The notes: a model not told the origin generated them from the sequence alone. A stretch of DNA of 64,000 nt from Caryophanales bacterium (GCA_029257405.1 JARIBO010000029.1:16764-80763), one strand, 5' to 3'. Positions 39,610 to 50,743 are shown, numbered from the stretch's first letter. Translations and numbers: made by a program.

Positions 39610-40749
39610 TTATTCCGTAACCATTCGACCAATAACAAGACGCTGAATTTCATTTGTTCCTTCATAAATTTGTGTGATTTTAGCGTCTCTCATATAACGC
39701 TCGACTGGGTAATCTTTTGTATAACCATAACCCCCAAAAACTTGAACCGCTTCGACAGTCGCACGCATAGCTGCATCTCCTGCATATAACTTCGCCATTG
39801 CTGAAGCTTTACTATAATCAAGCCCCGCGCCTTCACGCCAAGCAGCTTGATAAGTAAGTAAGCGTGCAGCTTCTATTTCAGTTGCCATATCTGCAAGCTT
39901 GAATGAAATACCTTGATTATGAGCAATTGGCTTACCAAATTGTTCACGTTCTTTTGCATAGTTTGCAGCTGCGTCTAAGGCACCTTGACCAATACCTACA
40001 GCCTGAGCAGCAATTCCACTTCTACCACCATCAAGTGTCGTCATTGCAACTTTAAATCCTTCGCCTTCTTTACCTAAGAGATTTTCTTTTGGTACGCGAC
40101 AGTTTTCAAAAATTAATTCAGTTGTTGGAGATGAACGGATTCCAAGCTTCTTCTCTTTTTTACCATAAGTAAATCCTTCTGTTCCACCTTCAACGATAAA
40201 TGCAGAAATGCCGCGGTGTTTTGCATCGGCATCGGTTTTTGCAAACACAACATAAATATCAGCTACTCCACCATTTGTTATCCAGACTTTACTACCATTT
40301 AATATGTAATCGTCACCGTCTTCTTTTGCAGTCATCCTCATTGAAGCTACATCACTTCCTGCTCCTGGTTCTGATAATGCATAAGCCCCAATTGCTGATC
40401 CTTCTGCTAATCGACGTAAAAATGTTTGTTTTTGTTCTTCATTACCGTATTTAAAAATTGGCCAACCTGCAAGTGACACGTGAGCTGATAACGTAACGCC
40501 AACAGACGCACAAACGCGTGATAATTCTTCTACAGCAATAACATAACTTAAATAATCTGAACCAATCCCGCCGTACTCTTCTGGCCAAGGAATACCCGTG
40601 AGTCCTAACGCTGCCATTTTATCAAAAATTTCACGATCAAAACGTTCTTCTTCATCTCTTTCGGCCGCTGTTGGCTCTACTTCTTTTTCGGCGAAATCTC
40701 GGACCATTTTACGTAACATTTTTTGTTCTTCTGTTAATTCAAAATTCAT
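39610..40749 (-). CDS. acdA: acyl-CoA dehydrogenase
   Basis: FAD enzyme of beta-oxidation, 379 residues. The ACADS signatures [13 protein letters not shown] (about 124-136) and [19 protein letters not shown] are clear, and the catalytic glutamate is in [10 protein letters not shown] (about 366). By position next to rpoE it corresponds to B. subtilis AcdA. It lies 12 bases after a paralogue. Confidence 0.92.
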   Translation of the reverse strand: MNFELTEEQKMLRKMVRDFAEKEVEPTAAERDEEERFDREIFDKMAALGLTGIPWPEEYGGIGSDYLSYVIAVEELSRVCASVGVTLSAHVSLAGWPIFKYGNEEQKQTFLRRLAEGSAIGAYALSEPGAGSDVASMRMTAKEDGDDYILNGSKVWITNGGVADIYVVFAKTDADAKHRGISAFIVEGGTEGFTYGKKEKKLGIRSSPTTELIFENCRVPKENLLGKEGEGFKVAMTTLDGGRSGIAAQAVGIGQGALDAAANYAKEREQFGKPIAHNQGISFKLADMATEIEAARLLTYQAAWREGAGLDYSKASAMAKLYAGDAAMRATVEAVQVFGGYGYTKDYPVERYMRDAKITQIYEGTNEIQRLVIGRMVTE

Positions 40750-40761
40750 TATAAATTCCTC

Positions 40762-41889
40762 CTATTTTAATATTTCTTTTGAAATGACGATACGTTGTAT
40801 TTCATTCGTTCCTTCATAGATTTCAGTCACTTTTGCGTCGCGGAAAAATCGCTCAACAGGATAATCTTCAGTGTAACCATAACCGCCTAACACTTGAACA
40901 GCTTCAATTGTTACTTTCATAGCTACTTTGGATGCATACATTTTTGCCATTGAAACTTCTTTTCGGCACTCGACACCACGTTCTATTAAATTCGCTGCTT
41001 GATAAGTCAGCAAACGAGCCGCTTCTACTTCAGTAGCCATATCTGCTAATTTAAATGAAATACCTTGGTGATGCGAGATTGGTTTACCGAATTGCTCTCT
41101 TTCTTTCGCATAACTAATTGCGTAATTTAATGCCCCTTCAGCAATTCCTATAGCTTGAGCTGCAATTCCGATTCGTCCTACATTTAAATTAGCCATTGCA
41201 ATTTTAAATCCGTCGCCTTTTGCTCCAAGCAGTTGTTCAACTGGCACATGACAGTTTTCAAAAAACAACTCGACCGTGCTTGTTCCTCTTAAACCCATCT
41301 TATTTTCATTCTTCCCAATCTTTAAACCCGGAGAATCTTTTTCTACTATAAAAGCACTTATTTCATCAGGCGCAGTTTTAGCAAATGTTATAAATGTATT
41401 AGCTTCATTTCCATTCGTAATAAAAACTTTTGATCCATTTAAAATATAGTGATTATCTTTTAAAACAGCCGTTGTTTTTAAACTCGCTGCGTCAGATCCT
41501 GCACTAGGCTCAGTTAAAGCAAAAGCACCTAAGTATTCGCCTGTTGTTAGTTTAGGGACGTATTTTTTAATTTGTTCTTTAGTACCAAAGTCAACAATTG
41601 GCTTTGTTCCTACTGACGTGTGAACTGATAAAATAACGCCTAAAGTTGCACTTTCTTTTGACAATTCATGAATAGCGAGAACGTAAGATGTAAAATCCAT
41701 TCCCCCACCTGATAAATCTGATGAAATCGGTATACCCATTAAACCTAATTTCCCCATTTTTTCAATTAATTCCTTTGGAAACTCATGTGTCTCTTCCATC
41801 ACTTTAACAGCAGGCTTAACTTCTTTTTCAATAAATTTTCTAATTGTATCTCTTAACATCAATTGTTCTTCAGTTAACATCAATTTCAT
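40762..41889 (-). CDS. acyl-CoA dehydrogenase (second copy, MmgC-like)
   Basis: 375-residue paralogue of the neighbouring AcdA, sharing the pattern GAFALTEPSAGSDAASLKTTA and the catalytic glutamate in [13 protein letters not shown]. The pair is diverged, as in the mmgC/acdA pair of B. subtilis, so they probably act on acyl-CoAs of different chain length. It follows hbd by 21 bases. Confidence 0.9.
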   Translation of the reverse strand: MKLMLTEEQLMLRDTIRKFIEKEVKPAVKVMEETHEFPKELIEKMGKLGLMGIPISSDLSGGGMDFTSYVLAIHELSKESATLGVILSVHTSVGTKPIVDFGTKEQIKKYVPKLTTGEYLGAFALTEPSAGSDAASLKTTAVLKDNHYILNGSKVFITNGNEANTFITFAKTAPDEISAFIVEKDSPGLKIGKNENKMGLRGTSTVELFFENCHVPVEQLLGAKGDGFKIAMANLNVGRIGIAAQAIGIAEGALNYAISYAKEREQFGKPISHHQGISFKLADMATEVEAARLLTYQAANLIERGVECRKEVSMAKMYASKVAMKVTIEAVQVLGGYGYTEDYPVERFFRDAKVTEIYEGTNEIQRIVISKEILK

Positions 41890-41910
41890 ATATCCACCTT
41901 TAACCTACTT

Positions 41911-42759
41911 TTAATTATAATCGTAGAATCCTTTGCCTGTTTTCTTACCATACCAACCCGCTTGTACATATTGTTTGAGCAAAGGACAAGGACGATATTT
42001 ACTATCACCTAAGCCTTCATGTAGCACTTCCATAATTGAAAGACACGTATCTAAGCCGATGAAATCTGCTAATTCAAGTGGTCCCATTGGATGATTCATA
42101 CCTAGTTTCATCACTGTATCAACATCTTCAATTGATGAAACACCTTCGTAAACTGCGTACACTGCTTCGTTAATTAATGGCATAAGTACTCGGTTTGCTA
42201 CAAAACCAGGAAAGTCATTTGCCTCTACTGAAGTCTTAGATAATTTGTCACTTAATCCTTTAATTACCTCATATGTTGCATCACTTGTTTGCAAACCACG
42301 AATAATTTCAACGAGTTTCATAACAGGTACCGGATTCATAAAGTGCATGCCGATTACTTGGTCAGGACGTTTCGTTCCAGCAGCAAGTTCGGTAATTGAA
42401 ATTGATGATGTATTTGAGGCAAAAATTGCACTCGCTTTAGCTATTTCATCTAACGCTTTAAACAATGTTTTTTTAACATTCACATCTTCTATAATTGCTT
42501 CAATAATAAAATCACAATCCGAAGCAGATTCAAGATTTGTTGATAACTTTAAATTGTTTAATGTTGAAGTTTTTTCTGCTTCTGTCAGACGTTCTTTTAA
42601 AACAGAGCGTGTCAAATGTTTTTCTATATTTATTTTTGCTTTTTCTAAAGATTCCTCACTTATATCATTTAAAACCACTTCATAATTTGCTTGAGCAAAG
42701 ACTTGTGCAATACCTGAGCCCATTTGTCCTGCTCCAATTACCATTATTTTCTTTACCAT
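41911..42759 (-). CDS. 3-hydroxybutyryl-CoA dehydrogenase
   Basis: NAD-dependent 3-hydroxyacyl-CoA dehydrogenase of the short form (MmgB/Hbd), 282 residues. The Rossmann motif [13 protein letters not shown] begins at residue 6; the catalytic histidine is in [14 protein letters not shown] (about 138). Start is the ATG after AGGAGGA; the longer frame overlaps thl and has no ribosome binding site. Confidence 0.92.
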   Translation of the reverse strand: MVKKIMVIGAGQMGSGIAQVFAQANYEVVLNDISEESLEKAKINIEKHLTRSVLKERLTEAEKTSTLNNLKLSTNLESASDCDFIIEAIIEDVNVKKTLFKALDEIAKASAIFASNTSSISITELAAGTKRPDQVIGMHFMNPVPVMKLVEIIRGLQTSDATYEVIKGLSDKLSKTSVEANDFPGFVANRVLMPLINEAVYAVYEGVSSIEDVDTVMKLGMNHPMGPLELADFIGLDTCLSIMEVLHEGLGDSKYRPCPLLKQYVQAGWYGKKTGKGFYDYN

Positions 42760-42775
42760 TACGGGAATCCTCCTT

Positions 42776-43963
42776 TTATGCTTTAGGTACTTCAATTAAA
42801 ACAGCATCACCTTGTCCACTTCCACTACAAATTGCTGCAACGCCGAGTCCTCCACCACGACGCTTTAGTTCATGAATAAGCGTTAGAATAATTCTTCCAC
42901 CACTTGCACCGATTGGGTGACCTAGAGCGACTGCTCCACCGTTTACATTCACTTTTTCTGGATCAAGTCCTGCAATTTTAACGCTAGCTAGTGAAACCAC
43001 TGCGAAAGCTTCATTAATTTCAAATAAATCGATATCTTTCACTTTTTTTCCAGCTTTATCTAACAATTTATTGATTACAATACCTGGTGTTTGTGGAAAA
43101 TCCTTTGCTTCAACAGCGACTTCTGCATGACTTACAACGGTTGCTAATGGCTCTTTTCCTAATTCAGTTGCCCGTTCATTTGACATGACGACAAATGCGC
43201 ATGCGCCATCATTTACGCCTGGTGCATTTCCTGCTGTGATTGTTCCATCTTTTCCAAATGCTGGTTTTAGTTTTGCTAACACTTCCTCAGTTGTTCCTTC
43301 ACGAGGCGCTTCATCTGTATCAACAACAATGGCTTCTCCACGTCTTTGCTGCACTTCAACAGGAACAATTTCTTCTTTAAATTTCCCTGAAGCAATTGCT
43401 TCTAGTGCTAATTTATGACTCCGAACTGCCCACGCATCTTGTGATTTTCTTGAAACTTCAAATTCTTCTGCTGTTTGATTTCCGTAACTACCCATATGAA
43501 CATTCGAAAAAGAACACGTTAGCCCGTCATGAATCATTAAATCAACAACTGGTTGATCTCCCATTCGATACCCTTGACGCGCTTTTGGTAAAATATAAGG
43601 CGCATTACTCATGCTCTCCATACCGCCAGCTACAATAATATCTTCATCACCTGAACGAATAAGTTGATCTGCTAAAGTTAAACTTCTCATACCTGATGCA
43701 CAAACTTTATTAATTGTTTCAGATTTCACATGCCATGGAATACCTGCTTTTCGTGCCGCTTGCCTTGAAGGGATTTGTCCTTGTCCACCTTGAAGCACGT
43801 TTCCAAAAATAACTTCATCAATTTCTTTAGTCTCGATTTTTGCTTGGTTAATTGCCTCTTTAATTGCAATGCCACCTAAATCTGTCGCAGACAATGAACT
43901 TAAACTCCCGCCCATTTTACCAAATGGCGTGCGTGCTCCTGAAACAATGACTGTTTTTCGCAT
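42776..43963 (-). CDS. acetyl-CoA C-acetyltransferase (thiolase)
   Basis: Thiolase of 395 residues. The acyl-binding cysteine is in [10 protein letters not shown] (about 88), the catalytic histidine in [15 protein letters not shown] (about 350) and the second cysteine in CSGSGQGDA (about 380). First gene of the operon, behind a promoter with a FadR-type box (44011-44028). Corresponds to B. subtilis MmgA. No electron-transfer flavoprotein genes are in the window. Confidence 0.93.
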   Translation of the reverse strand: MRKTVIVSGARTPFGKMGGSLSSLSATDLGGIAIKEAINQAKIETKEIDEVIFGNVLQGGQGQIPSRQAARKAGIPWHVKSETINKVCASGMRSLTLADQLIRSGDEDIIVAGGMESMSNAPYILPKARQGYRMGDQPVVDLMIHDGLTCSFSNVHMGSYGNQTAEEFEVSRKSQDAWAVRSHKLALEAIASGKFKEEIVPVEVQQRRGEAIVVDTDEAPREGTTEEVLAKLKPAFGKDGTITAGNAPGVNDGACAFVVMSNERATELGKEPLATVVSHAEVAVEAKDFPQTPGIVINKLLDKAGKKVKDIDLFEINEAFAVVSLASVKIAGLDPEKVNVNGGAVALGHPIGASGGRIILTLIHELKRRGGGLGVAAICSGSGQGDAVLIEVPKA

Positions 43964-44010
43964 ATACTTTACATCTCCTTCATATAATTTGGTTTAACTG
44001 CTCTTCGTAT

Positions 44011-44036
44011 TGAACGACCGCTCAATCAGTATTATA
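44011..44036 (-). promoter_or_regulatory. FadR-type operator and -10 of the thl operon promoter
   Basis: TGAACGACCGCTCAATCA (44011-44028) matches the FadR box TGAATGAMTANTCATTCA at 14 of 18 positions. It directly follows a -10 TATAAT (44031-44036) on the minus strand, covering the transcription start. No good -35 was seen. Confidence 0.6.
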
Positions 44037-44046
44037 AAGTAAAGAT

Positions 44047-44074
44047 AAAAGAAGAGATGTTAGGCTCTTCTTTT
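44047..44074 (-). terminator. terminator after fadF
   Basis: AAGAAGAG-CCTAACAT-CTCTTCTT followed by TTAT on the minus strand, 11 bases beyond the fadF stop. It isolates fadF from the thl operon. Confidence 0.75.
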
Positions 44075-44084
44075 ACCGGTATTC

Positions 44085-46214
44085 TTAAGCTGTTACTTCT
44101 TCCTTTACGGGTTCATTTACTGGTTCATTAAATACTGACAGTGCTAAAATTTCTGCAACATCCATTGTACTAATATCTGCATCCACATCTTTTGCTTTTG
44201 TTCCATCGCTTAACATTGTTAAACAGAATGGACACGCACTTGAAATCATCGTTGGTTCTGTTTCTAGCGCTTGCTCTGTACGTGCAACGTTAATACGGTT
44301 ACCCGTTGTTTCTTCAGTCCACATCAGACCGCCACCTGCACCACAACACATGCCACTTTCTTTATTTCGCACCATCTCTACAAGGTCAAGACCTGGAATG
44401 GCTTTAAGAATTTCACGTGGTGGATCATATACCCCGTTATATCTGCCTAAGTAACATGAGTCATGATACGTTAAGCGCTGATTAATCGGTTCGACAGGGT
44501 TTAATCGACCTGATGAAACTAAGTCATATAACATTTCTGTATGATGAAGCACTTCTTCTGCTTCAAACCCTAAATCTGGGTATTCATTTTTAAAGATATT
44601 GTAAGCATGTGGATCAATCGTCACTATTTTTGTGACATTATTTTTCTCAAACGTTTTTATGTTTTTCTCAGCAATTTCTTGGAATAAAAATTCATTACCA
44701 ATCCGGCGTGCAGTATCGCCTGAGTTTGCTTCTGTATTGCCTAAAATCGCAAAACTCACACCTGCTTCATTCATCAATTTAGCAAACGCTAAACTAATCT
44801 TCTGACTTCTACTATCATAAGAACCCATCGAACTTACCCAAAACAGGTATTCAAATTCTTCATCGGCTTTCTTAAGTTCTTTTACTGTTGGAATTGAAAT
44901 CGTCTCGTCAAGGTCGCGCCATTTCACGCGGTCTTTTTTAGATAATCCCCACGGATTTCCTTGGCGTTCAATGTTTGTAACAGCACGTTGTGCTTCTGGA
45001 TCCATCTTACCTTCAGCCATCACAAGGTAACGACGCATATCAATGATTTGACCGACGTGTTCATTCATAACAGGACATGCATCTTCACACGCACGACATG
45101 TTGTACAACCTGATAATTCTTCTTCGGTAATCACGTCACCAATCATATTGATTGTATTTGCTTGCTTGATTGCTGCATCACGATCACCTGAAGCAAGTTT
45201 ATTTCCTTCTAAGTTATTAAATGCGAATTCCGGTACCCAAGGTGATTTCCCTGTCACCGCTGCTCCTTTTTCACTTAAATGATCGCGTAGTTTAACCATA
45301 ATATCCATTGGCGATAACATCTTACCTGTTCCCGCTGCTGGACAAACGTCTGTACAACGCCCACACTCTACACATGAATAAAAATCAAGCATTTGCAGTT
45401 GATCGAAATCTTCTATTTTTCCTGCACCAAAGACCATATCTTCTTCTGGTGTATCATCGTCAAAATCAAAGTTCAATGTTTTTAACTTCCCTGGAACACG
45501 CTTACTCACAAACACGTTAACAGGCGCAGCAATTAAGTGTGCGTGTTTTGATTGTGGAATATAAACTAAGAAAGCTAAAATCGTCACTGTATGTATCCAC
45601 CAAAAAATAAAGAATAAAACCATGGCGGCTGTTTCTGGTAAGAAACTAAATGCCATCGCAATTAAACTGGCAATTGGTTCAGTCCAAGCTGTTCCCGTTC
45701 CTTGCCATACTTGCATCATGCCATTACCAAAGAGAACTGAAAGCATCAATGTGCCAATAAAGATTAAGACAAGTCCGGCATACCAACCTCTTTTTAGACG
45801 GACAAGCTTTTCAATATAACGACGATAAAAGGCCCAAATGACAGCAACTAAAATCGTTAATGTGACAAGTTCTTGGAAAAAAGTGAATCCTGGATAAATC
45901 GGTCCAAGTGGTAAATGTTTATCTGGTGCAATCCCCTTAATAAACATATCAATCGCTCCGAATTGAACTAAGATAAATCCGTAAAACATCATCACGTGAA
46001 TCGCGCCTGACTTTTTATCTTTTAAAAGCTTTGATTGACCTAAGACAATCACGACAACATCACGCAAACGTTCTTTAAGTGCTAAGTCAAATTCTGTCTT
46101 CTTTCCGAGTTTCATATAGGCGATGCGTGTTGTAACTGCTTTAAGAAACAAATACAAGCCATATAAAACAACCAATATGAAAGCGATTAAATTAATCATT
46201 AAAAATGTATCCAT
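44085..46214 (-). CDS. fadF: FadF-type iron-sulfur electron-transfer reductase
   Basis: Membrane-bound reductase (709 residues) thought to pass electrons from acyl-CoA dehydrogenases via electron-transfer flavoprotein to menaquinone. The N-terminal part has about six membrane helices (5-25, 70-95, 105-125, 140-160, 180-205, 210-230) of NarI-like type. Two [4Fe-4S] motifs follow (CVECGRCTDVCP about 285 and CTTCRACEDACP about 380). Two CCG-type domains end the protein (YHDSCYLGRYNG and CCGAGGGLMW). Corresponds to B. subtilis YwjF. It is controlled separately from the thl operon by a FadR-type box and a cre site. Confidence 0.9.
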   Translation of the reverse strand: MDTFLMINLIAFILVVLYGLYLFLKAVTTRIAYMKLGKKTEFDLALKERLRDVVVIVLGQSKLLKDKKSGAIHVMMFYGFILVQFGAIDMFIKGIAPDKHLPLGPIYPGFTFFQELVTLTILVAVIWAFYRRYIEKLVRLKRGWYAGLVLIFIGTLMLSVLFGNGMMQVWQGTGTAWTEPIASLIAMAFSFLPETAAMVLFFIFWWIHTVTILAFLVYIPQSKHAHLIAAPVNVFVSKRVPGKLKTLNFDFDDDTPEEDMVFGAGKIEDFDQLQMLDFYSCVECGRCTDVCPAAGTGKMLSPMDIMVKLRDHLSEKGAAVTGKSPWVPEFAFNNLEGNKLASGDRDAAIKQANTINMIGDVITEEELSGCTTCRACEDACPVMNEHVGQIIDMRRYLVMAEGKMDPEAQRAVTNIERQGNPWGLSKKDRVKWRDLDETISIPTVKELKKADEEFEYLFWVSSMGSYDSRSQKISLAFAKLMNEAGVSFAILGNTEANSGDTARRIGNEFLFQEIAEKNIKTFEKNNVTKIVTIDPHAYNIFKNEYPDLGFEAEEVLHHTEMLYDLVSSGRLNPVEPINQRLTYHDSCYLGRYNGVYDPPREILKAIPGLDLVEMVRNKESGMCCGAGGGLMWTEETTGNRINVARTEQALETEPTMISSACPFCLTMLSDGTKAKDVDADISTMDVAEILALSVFNEPVNEPVKEEVTA

Positions 46215-46249
46215 TTTTGTCCCCCTAAAAATTAATAATCTTGCTTTGC

Positions 46250-46263
46250 TGTAAACGCTTGCA
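46250..46263. promoter_or_regulatory. cre site in the fadF leader
   Basis: TGTAAACGCTTGCA matches the catabolite-responsive element consensus TGWAARCGNTWNCW at all 14 positions. It lies about 30 bases downstream of the predicted fadF transcription start, where CcpA would repress. Confidence 0.85.
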
Positions 46264-46300
46264 TGTCCGTTTAAAAAATTACGTTTACTTATTAGATTCT

Positions 46301-46330
46301 ATAATACATTATGAATGACTATTCAGTCAA
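46301..46330 (-). promoter_or_regulatory. fadF promoter with embedded FadR-type operator
   Basis: On the minus strand a -35 TTGACT (46325-46330), 18-base spacer and -10 TATTAT (46301-46306). The box TGAATGACTATTCAGTCA (46312-46329) fits the FadR consensus TGAATGAMTANTCATTCA with one mismatch and covers the -35 and spacer, a repressing position. Confidence 0.8.
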
Positions 46331-46386
46331 CTACATTCTAGATTAAATATTTATATTAAAATTATCATACATGAAAGTAAATTTTT

Positions 46387-46420
46387 AAACAACACAATCT
46401 ATTAAAAAATTGTGTTGTTT
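46387..46420 (-). terminator. terminator after argS
   Basis: Arms AAACAACACAAT and ATTGTGTTGTTT around a ten-base loop, nine bases after the argS stop codon, with a short T-tract on the minus strand. Confidence 0.7.
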
Positions 46421-46428
46421 AATTTAAT

Positions 46429-48096
46429 TCACATCTTATCTGGAGCGCTTACTCCTAAGAGTTTTAATCCATTTGCAAGGGTAATTTTTACAGCTTGAAT
46501 GAGCGCTAAACGACTCTGGGTTAATACTTTGTCATCACTTAAGACTTTTTCTGCATTGTAAAATGAATGTAGCATGGCTGCTAAATCATAAACATATTGC
46601 GTCACACGATGAGGCGTTTCTAATTTTGCTGCATCAGCAACAACGACAGGAAATGCCGCTAATTGTTTTAGCAAATCTAATTCTTTTTCAGTTACAAGTA
46701 GTTTTGAATCGAAAGATGCATTTAAATCATAACCTTCAGCTTTTGCATTAGAAAGAATTGTAGCAATACGTGCGTGAGCATACTGAACATAAAAGACTGG
46801 ATTTTCATTTGATTTTGAACGTGCTAAATCTAAATCGAAATCAAGTTGTGAATCATTAGAACGCATACTAAAGAAATAACGAACAGCGTCGACTCCTACA
46901 TCTTCAATTAATTCACGAAGGGCAACAGCTTTTCCAGTTCGCTTACTCATCCGGATTGTTTCTCCGTTTTCAAGTAAGTTTACCATTTGAATAATATTTA
47001 CGCTGAATTTTTCAATTGGATAACCAAGTGCTTGAATTGCCGCTCCCATTCTCGATACATAGCCGTGGTGATCTGCTCCCCAGACGTTAATCACTTTATC
47101 AAAACCACGCTCGAATTTATTTTGATGATAAGCAATATCTGGTGTTAAATAAGTGTATGTACCATCTTGTTTAATTAGTACACGATCTTTATCATCACCA
47201 AATTCAGTTGAACGTAACCAGGTTGCACCCTCAAATTCATACGTATATCCCGCTTCTTTTAAAACATTTAAAGCTTCAGTAATTTTTCCAGATTCGTAAA
47301 GTGATTGTTCTGAGAACCAATGATCAAAATGAACACCAAATACATCTAAATCTGTTTTGATTTTATTTATTTCATAATCCAATCCATAATCACGGAAGAA
47401 TTTTAATCTTTCTTCTTCAGCTTTATCTAGGAGTGTGTCATTAAATTTCTCTGCAAGTTCTTTTCCAACTTCAACGATATCTTCACCTTGATAACCATCT
47501 TCTGGCATCGCACTTTCTTTACCTAATGCTTCTAAATAGCGTGCTTCAACTGACAAGGCGAGTTGATTCATTTGGTTTCCAGCATCATTTATATAATATT
47601 CACGTTCAACTTCGTAACCTGCTGTTTCATACACATTACATAAAATATCACCAAAAGCAGCACCTCTCGCGTGGCCTAAATGTAAATCGCCTGTTGGGTT
47701 GACTGAAACAAACTCGACTTGAATTCGCTTTCCTTCACCCGTTGTTGATTTACCATAATCTTCATTTAATTCAAGAACAGACTCAACGACATCTTCTAAA
47801 AACGTGTCTTTCATGAAAAAATTAATAAATCCAGGTCCAGCAATCTCTACCTTCTCGATTGAACTTGACGCTTCATCTAAATTTTGAACAATTGATTCAG
47901 CAATCTGACGCGGTGCTTTCTTTGCAATCTTCGCTAATTTCATTGCAATATTTGTTGCATAATCCCCGTGTGTTTTTATTTTCGGACTTTCTAACGCAAT
48001 TTCTGGGATTTCTTTTTCTTCTGCAAGATTTGCTTTAAGAACCGCTTCTTTAATCTCTTTTTCTAAGGCTGTTTCTACTTCATTTAAAATACTCAT
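46429..48096 (-). CDS. argS: arginyl-tRNA synthetase
   Basis: Class I aminoacyl-tRNA synthetase, 555 residues. The HIGH motif is [10 protein letters not shown] (about 133-142) and the KMSKS-like loop is [10 protein letters not shown]. The N-terminal Add1 domain and C-terminal DALR anticodon-binding domain are present. GGAGGAG precedes the ATG and forms the last codons of ywiB, which it overlaps by four bases. Confidence 0.96.
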   Translation of the reverse strand: MSILNEVETALEKEIKEAVLKANLAEEKEIPEIALESPKIKTHGDYATNIAMKLAKIAKKAPRQIAESIVQNLDEASSSIEKVEIAGPGFINFFMKDTFLEDVVESVLELNEDYGKSTTGEGKRIQVEFVSVNPTGDLHLGHARGAAFGDILCNVYETAGYEVEREYYINDAGNQMNQLALSVEARYLEALGKESAMPEDGYQGEDIVEVGKELAEKFNDTLLDKAEEERLKFFRDYGLDYEINKIKTDLDVFGVHFDHWFSEQSLYESGKITEALNVLKEAGYTYEFEGATWLRSTEFGDDKDRVLIKQDGTYTYLTPDIAYHQNKFERGFDKVINVWGADHHGYVSRMGAAIQALGYPIEKFSVNIIQMVNLLENGETIRMSKRTGKAVALRELIEDVGVDAVRYFFSMRSNDSQLDFDLDLARSKSNENPVFYVQYAHARIATILSNAKAEGYDLNASFDSKLLVTEKELDLLKQLAAFPVVVADAAKLETPHRVTQYVYDLAAMLHSFYNAEKVLSDDKVLTQSRLALIQAVKITLANGLKLLGVSAPDKM

Positions 48097-48530
48097 TTTT
48101 TCTCCTCCATAAATGTTAATGTCAGATAATGATTTCTTTCTTTTGATCCATTTAACATCGCACGATAAGCAATGACTGCTTGACCACGACCCGTTTCCTC
48201 AATCGATTCATATGACATAGAAACCGTATCTATTTCCATATGAATATTTCCATAAGGATGTCTGTATAAATTTTCAGTCAAACGCCCTTTTAAAAACAAT
48301 TGGTTCATTGAGATAGCACCTGTTCGTTTGATATTTATTTTATCTGGATAAATTGATATCATATTATCTATATCTTCTTCTCCATCTGTTTTTTCAGTAT
48401 ATGTCAAAACCTCTAAATTACTTCGTTTAAAATATTTTCCTTTTTGTTTTACAATCATTAATTCTTTCTCCCCATCATCTTCAATGACAGTTCTTAATTC
48501 AATCGTAACGTCCTTTTTATTTACACTCAC
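48093..48530 (-). CDS. ywiB: YwiB family protein (DUF1934)
   Basis: Small beta-barrel protein of unknown function, 145 residues, paired with argS in Bacillales. The conserved core reads [26 protein letters not shown] near the C-terminus. The GTG start has AGAGGC seven bases upstream. Translational coupling with argS suggests a shared need but gives no activity. Confidence 0.85.
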   Translation of the reverse strand: MSVNKKDVTIELRTVIEDDGEKELMIVKQKGKYFKRSNLEVLTYTEKTDGEEDIDNMISIYPDKINIKRTGAISMNQLFLKGRLTENLYRHPYGNIHMEIDTVSMSYESIEETGRGQAVIAYRAMLNGSKERNHYLTLTFMEEKK

Positions 48531-48626
48531 AATTATCGCCTCTTACCTTCATTTATCATATACTTAAACATTATAACGATATGCTATTTCTTTTACCAAT
48601 CTAAATTACTTTTATTTTCGAATAAT

Positions 48627-48668
48627 AAAAAAGCTGACATTCTATACAGTATAGAAGTCAGCTTTTTT
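48627..48668. terminator. terminator after ywiB promoter region / before ywhD
   Basis: AAAAAAGCTGAC...GTCAGCTTTTTT with inner TTCTAT/ATAGAA pairing; symmetrical A- and T-runs. It lies between ywhD (ending transcription here is not possible on the minus strand until past its stop at 48779) and ywiB, so it most likely ends the ywhD transcript. Confidence 0.75.
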
Positions 48669-48778
48669 AGTGTCCTAGCAATAGACTTTTTAGCCCATGT
48701 ATATCTATCTTACGAATTTTTTACTAAAAGCACAAGACTTTCACTTGGAGTTAATGATTTGTCACACAATGTTCACTT

Positions 48779-49285
48779 TTAGCTAAGTTTATTTTTCAAT
48801 TCGTCTGTTGAACTTTCCCACATATCTGCTTTAAATGTTTTTAAAAATTCTTTTAATATTAACTTAGATTTTGTATCCATATGATCAACCACTATTTTAC
48901 CTTTAAGCGATTTTTCCATGTTACCAACGTGTTCTGCCATTGATTTGTATGCTTTTTTATTTTTTTTGTCGACAAGGAGTTCACTTGCGCCAACACCTGC
49001 GTAATAGGGTCCTTTTTCTCCGCGCTCTACGGTTACCCAGACAATCCAATATAGTCTTCCTTCAGGCACTTCAGCTTTATCTGAAAAATATTTAACTCTG
49101 CGTTCTATATTACTACGAGCATGCATTGCATCCATATCAACATATGCTTTATCTTCTTCAGGGTCAACAATAATTGCCGACATGTTTTCTAGTGAAATTG
49201 AACCACCACCATATCCACCATGACCATCAGTTGAATCATCTGCAATAATTGTAAATGATTGCTTCTTTTTCTTCTCTTCGCCCAT
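48779..49285 (-). CDS. ywhD: YwhD family protein
   Basis: Conserved Bacillales protein of unknown function, 168 residues, acidic/charged and without signal peptide or membrane segment. The family-typical glycine-rich segment DGHGGYGGGSISLENMSA is at about residues 20-37, and the core WIVWVTVERGEKGPYYAGVGASE at about 80-102. It is single-gene, ahead of the ywfO homologue, in the order found in B. subtilis. Confidence 0.85.
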   Translation of the reverse strand: MGEEKKKKQSFTIIADDSTDGHGGYGGGSISLENMSAIIVDPEEDKAYVDMDAMHARSNIERRVKYFSDKAEVPEGRLYWIVWVTVERGEKGPYYAGVGASELLVDKKNKKAYKSMAEHVGNMEKSLKGKIVVDHMDTKSKLILKEFLKTFKADMWESSTDELKNKLS

Positions 49286-49356
49286 ACATGAAAACCCCCT
49301 CTAATATTTTAATACTTACTCTAATTCCTTACTATATCACATTTGTTGCCTATTTT

Positions 49357-50655
49357 TTATAAATAAGATTTACTTAATAAAGCTTTTATTTGTTTTTTTA
49401 CTTCTGAATTAGGTAATTTTTCGATTAAATCTTCTGGATAATACAATTTATGATCTTCTCTTACTTTGCCTGTTATGGAATCAACTATTGCTGAGTGCTT
49501 TGATAATTCTTTTAGTTCATTATTTGGCATTTGTAAAAATATTGGAATTCTTCCCGCACCATCTGAACGGTAAACATCATAAGGTAAATCCTTTGATGAA
49601 TCAATCACAAGATAATAATCTGGATCAATTCCAGCTTCAGAAAATAATGTTTCAAGTTCTTTAAATATATTTAAATGTGAATTAAATTCGAATTCTTTAT
49701 ATTTAAATAATCGGCGGTTAACAAATCGCTCAGCTAAGTCTTTTAAGATAAAATCATCTTCATACTGCCAGCGCTGGAAATAATAATAAACAACTGCTTC
49801 ATCGAGTGCTAAGTAATCTTCTACTGTTATCTCATTTTTAAACAAACCTTCTAAAAGTGTTGGGTTTTCTTTGAAAGTATAATCTTTTTCGAATAAATCT
49901 TTAGCCCGGTGAAATATTTTAGTCAAAATAACTTCAGCACTCCGTGTGACTGGATGAAAATATACTTGCCAGTACATTTGATAACGTGACATAATGTAGT
50001 CTTCTATTGCATGCATTCCAGTCGATTTTATCACGACTCTTTCTTCAGTTGGTCGCATGACGCGTAAAATCCGTTCCATATCAAAATTACCATAACTTAC
50101 ACCCGTATAAAAAGCATCTCTTAATAAATAATCCATTCGATCAGCATCAATTTGGCTTGATATTAAACTGATTACAAGCTTATCATGATAAGTTTTATTA
50201 ATTACTGAGGCTACTTTTTCTGGAAAATCTAGACTTACTTTAGAAAGGACTTGATTAACTTCTGTATTTCCTAAAATGATTTTTTTTGTAAATTTTTCAT
50301 GGTCGAGTGAAAACACTTTTTCAAATGAATGTGAAAATGGACCATGACCTAAATCATGCAATAACGCAGCACATAAACAAACTAAACGTTCTTCTGGATT
50401 CCATTCCGGCCTTGTTTCCATTTTTTTTATTATACGTCTCACAATTTCATACACACCTAAAGAATGATTAAACCGGCTATGTTCTGCACCATGAAATGTT
50501 AAATTTGTGGCTCCAAGTTGTTTAATCCTTCTTAGTCTTTGCATTTCAGATGTCGCGATTAGATCCCAAATAACTTGATCACTCACACGGACATAGCGAT
50601 GAACAGGATCTTTAAATACTTTTACTTCTTCTAATTGTTGATTTGCGTAATTCAT
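49357..50655 (-). CDS. ywfO: HD-domain phosphohydrolase (YwfO family)
   Basis: 432-residue HD-superfamily protein related to dNTP triphosphohydrolases. The metal-binding HD motif is in AALLHDLGHGPFSHSFE (about 96-112), preceded by the substrate-side FHGAEHSRFNHSLGVYE. The third HD-domain acid is in SSQIDADRMDYLLRDA (about 180). YwfO homologues have been described as nucleotide phosphohydrolases; the substrate here is not determined. Start at MNYANQQ is taken for spacing from GGGTGA; ATG two codons earlier is also possible. Confidence 0.87.
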   Translation of the reverse strand: MNYANQQLEEVKVFKDPVHRYVRVSDQVIWDLIATSEMQRLRRIKQLGATNLTFHGAEHSRFNHSLGVYEIVRRIIKKMETRPEWNPEERLVCLCAALLHDLGHGPFSHSFEKVFSLDHEKFTKKIILGNTEVNQVLSKVSLDFPEKVASVINKTYHDKLVISLISSQIDADRMDYLLRDAFYTGVSYGNFDMERILRVMRPTEERVVIKSTGMHAIEDYIMSRYQMYWQVYFHPVTRSAEVILTKIFHRAKDLFEKDYTFKENPTLLEGLFKNEITVEDYLALDEAVVYYYFQRWQYEDDFILKDLAERFVNRRLFKYKEFEFNSHLNIFKELETLFSEAGIDPDYYLVIDSSKDLPYDVYRSDGAGRIPIFLQMPNNELKELSKHSAIVDSITGKVREDHKLYYPEDLIEKLPNSEVKKQIKALLSKSYL

Positions 50656-50743
50656 TTTCATCACCCATTTCTTTAATATTACTAGCGCTTAATATATAAT
50701 GGTGGAGTCACCAAAAACGTATACTTTATAAGGAGATTTTACT

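Noticed and set aside
39610..41889. The two adjacent acyl-CoA dehydrogenases as a recent tandem duplication
   Set aside because: They differ at a large share of positions and correspond to the old mmgC/acdA paralogues; no recent duplication is implied.
42245..42875. Two overlapping plus-strand frames inside hbd and thl
   Set aside because: Both are shadows of well-conserved enzymes, with no start signals and no family resemblance.
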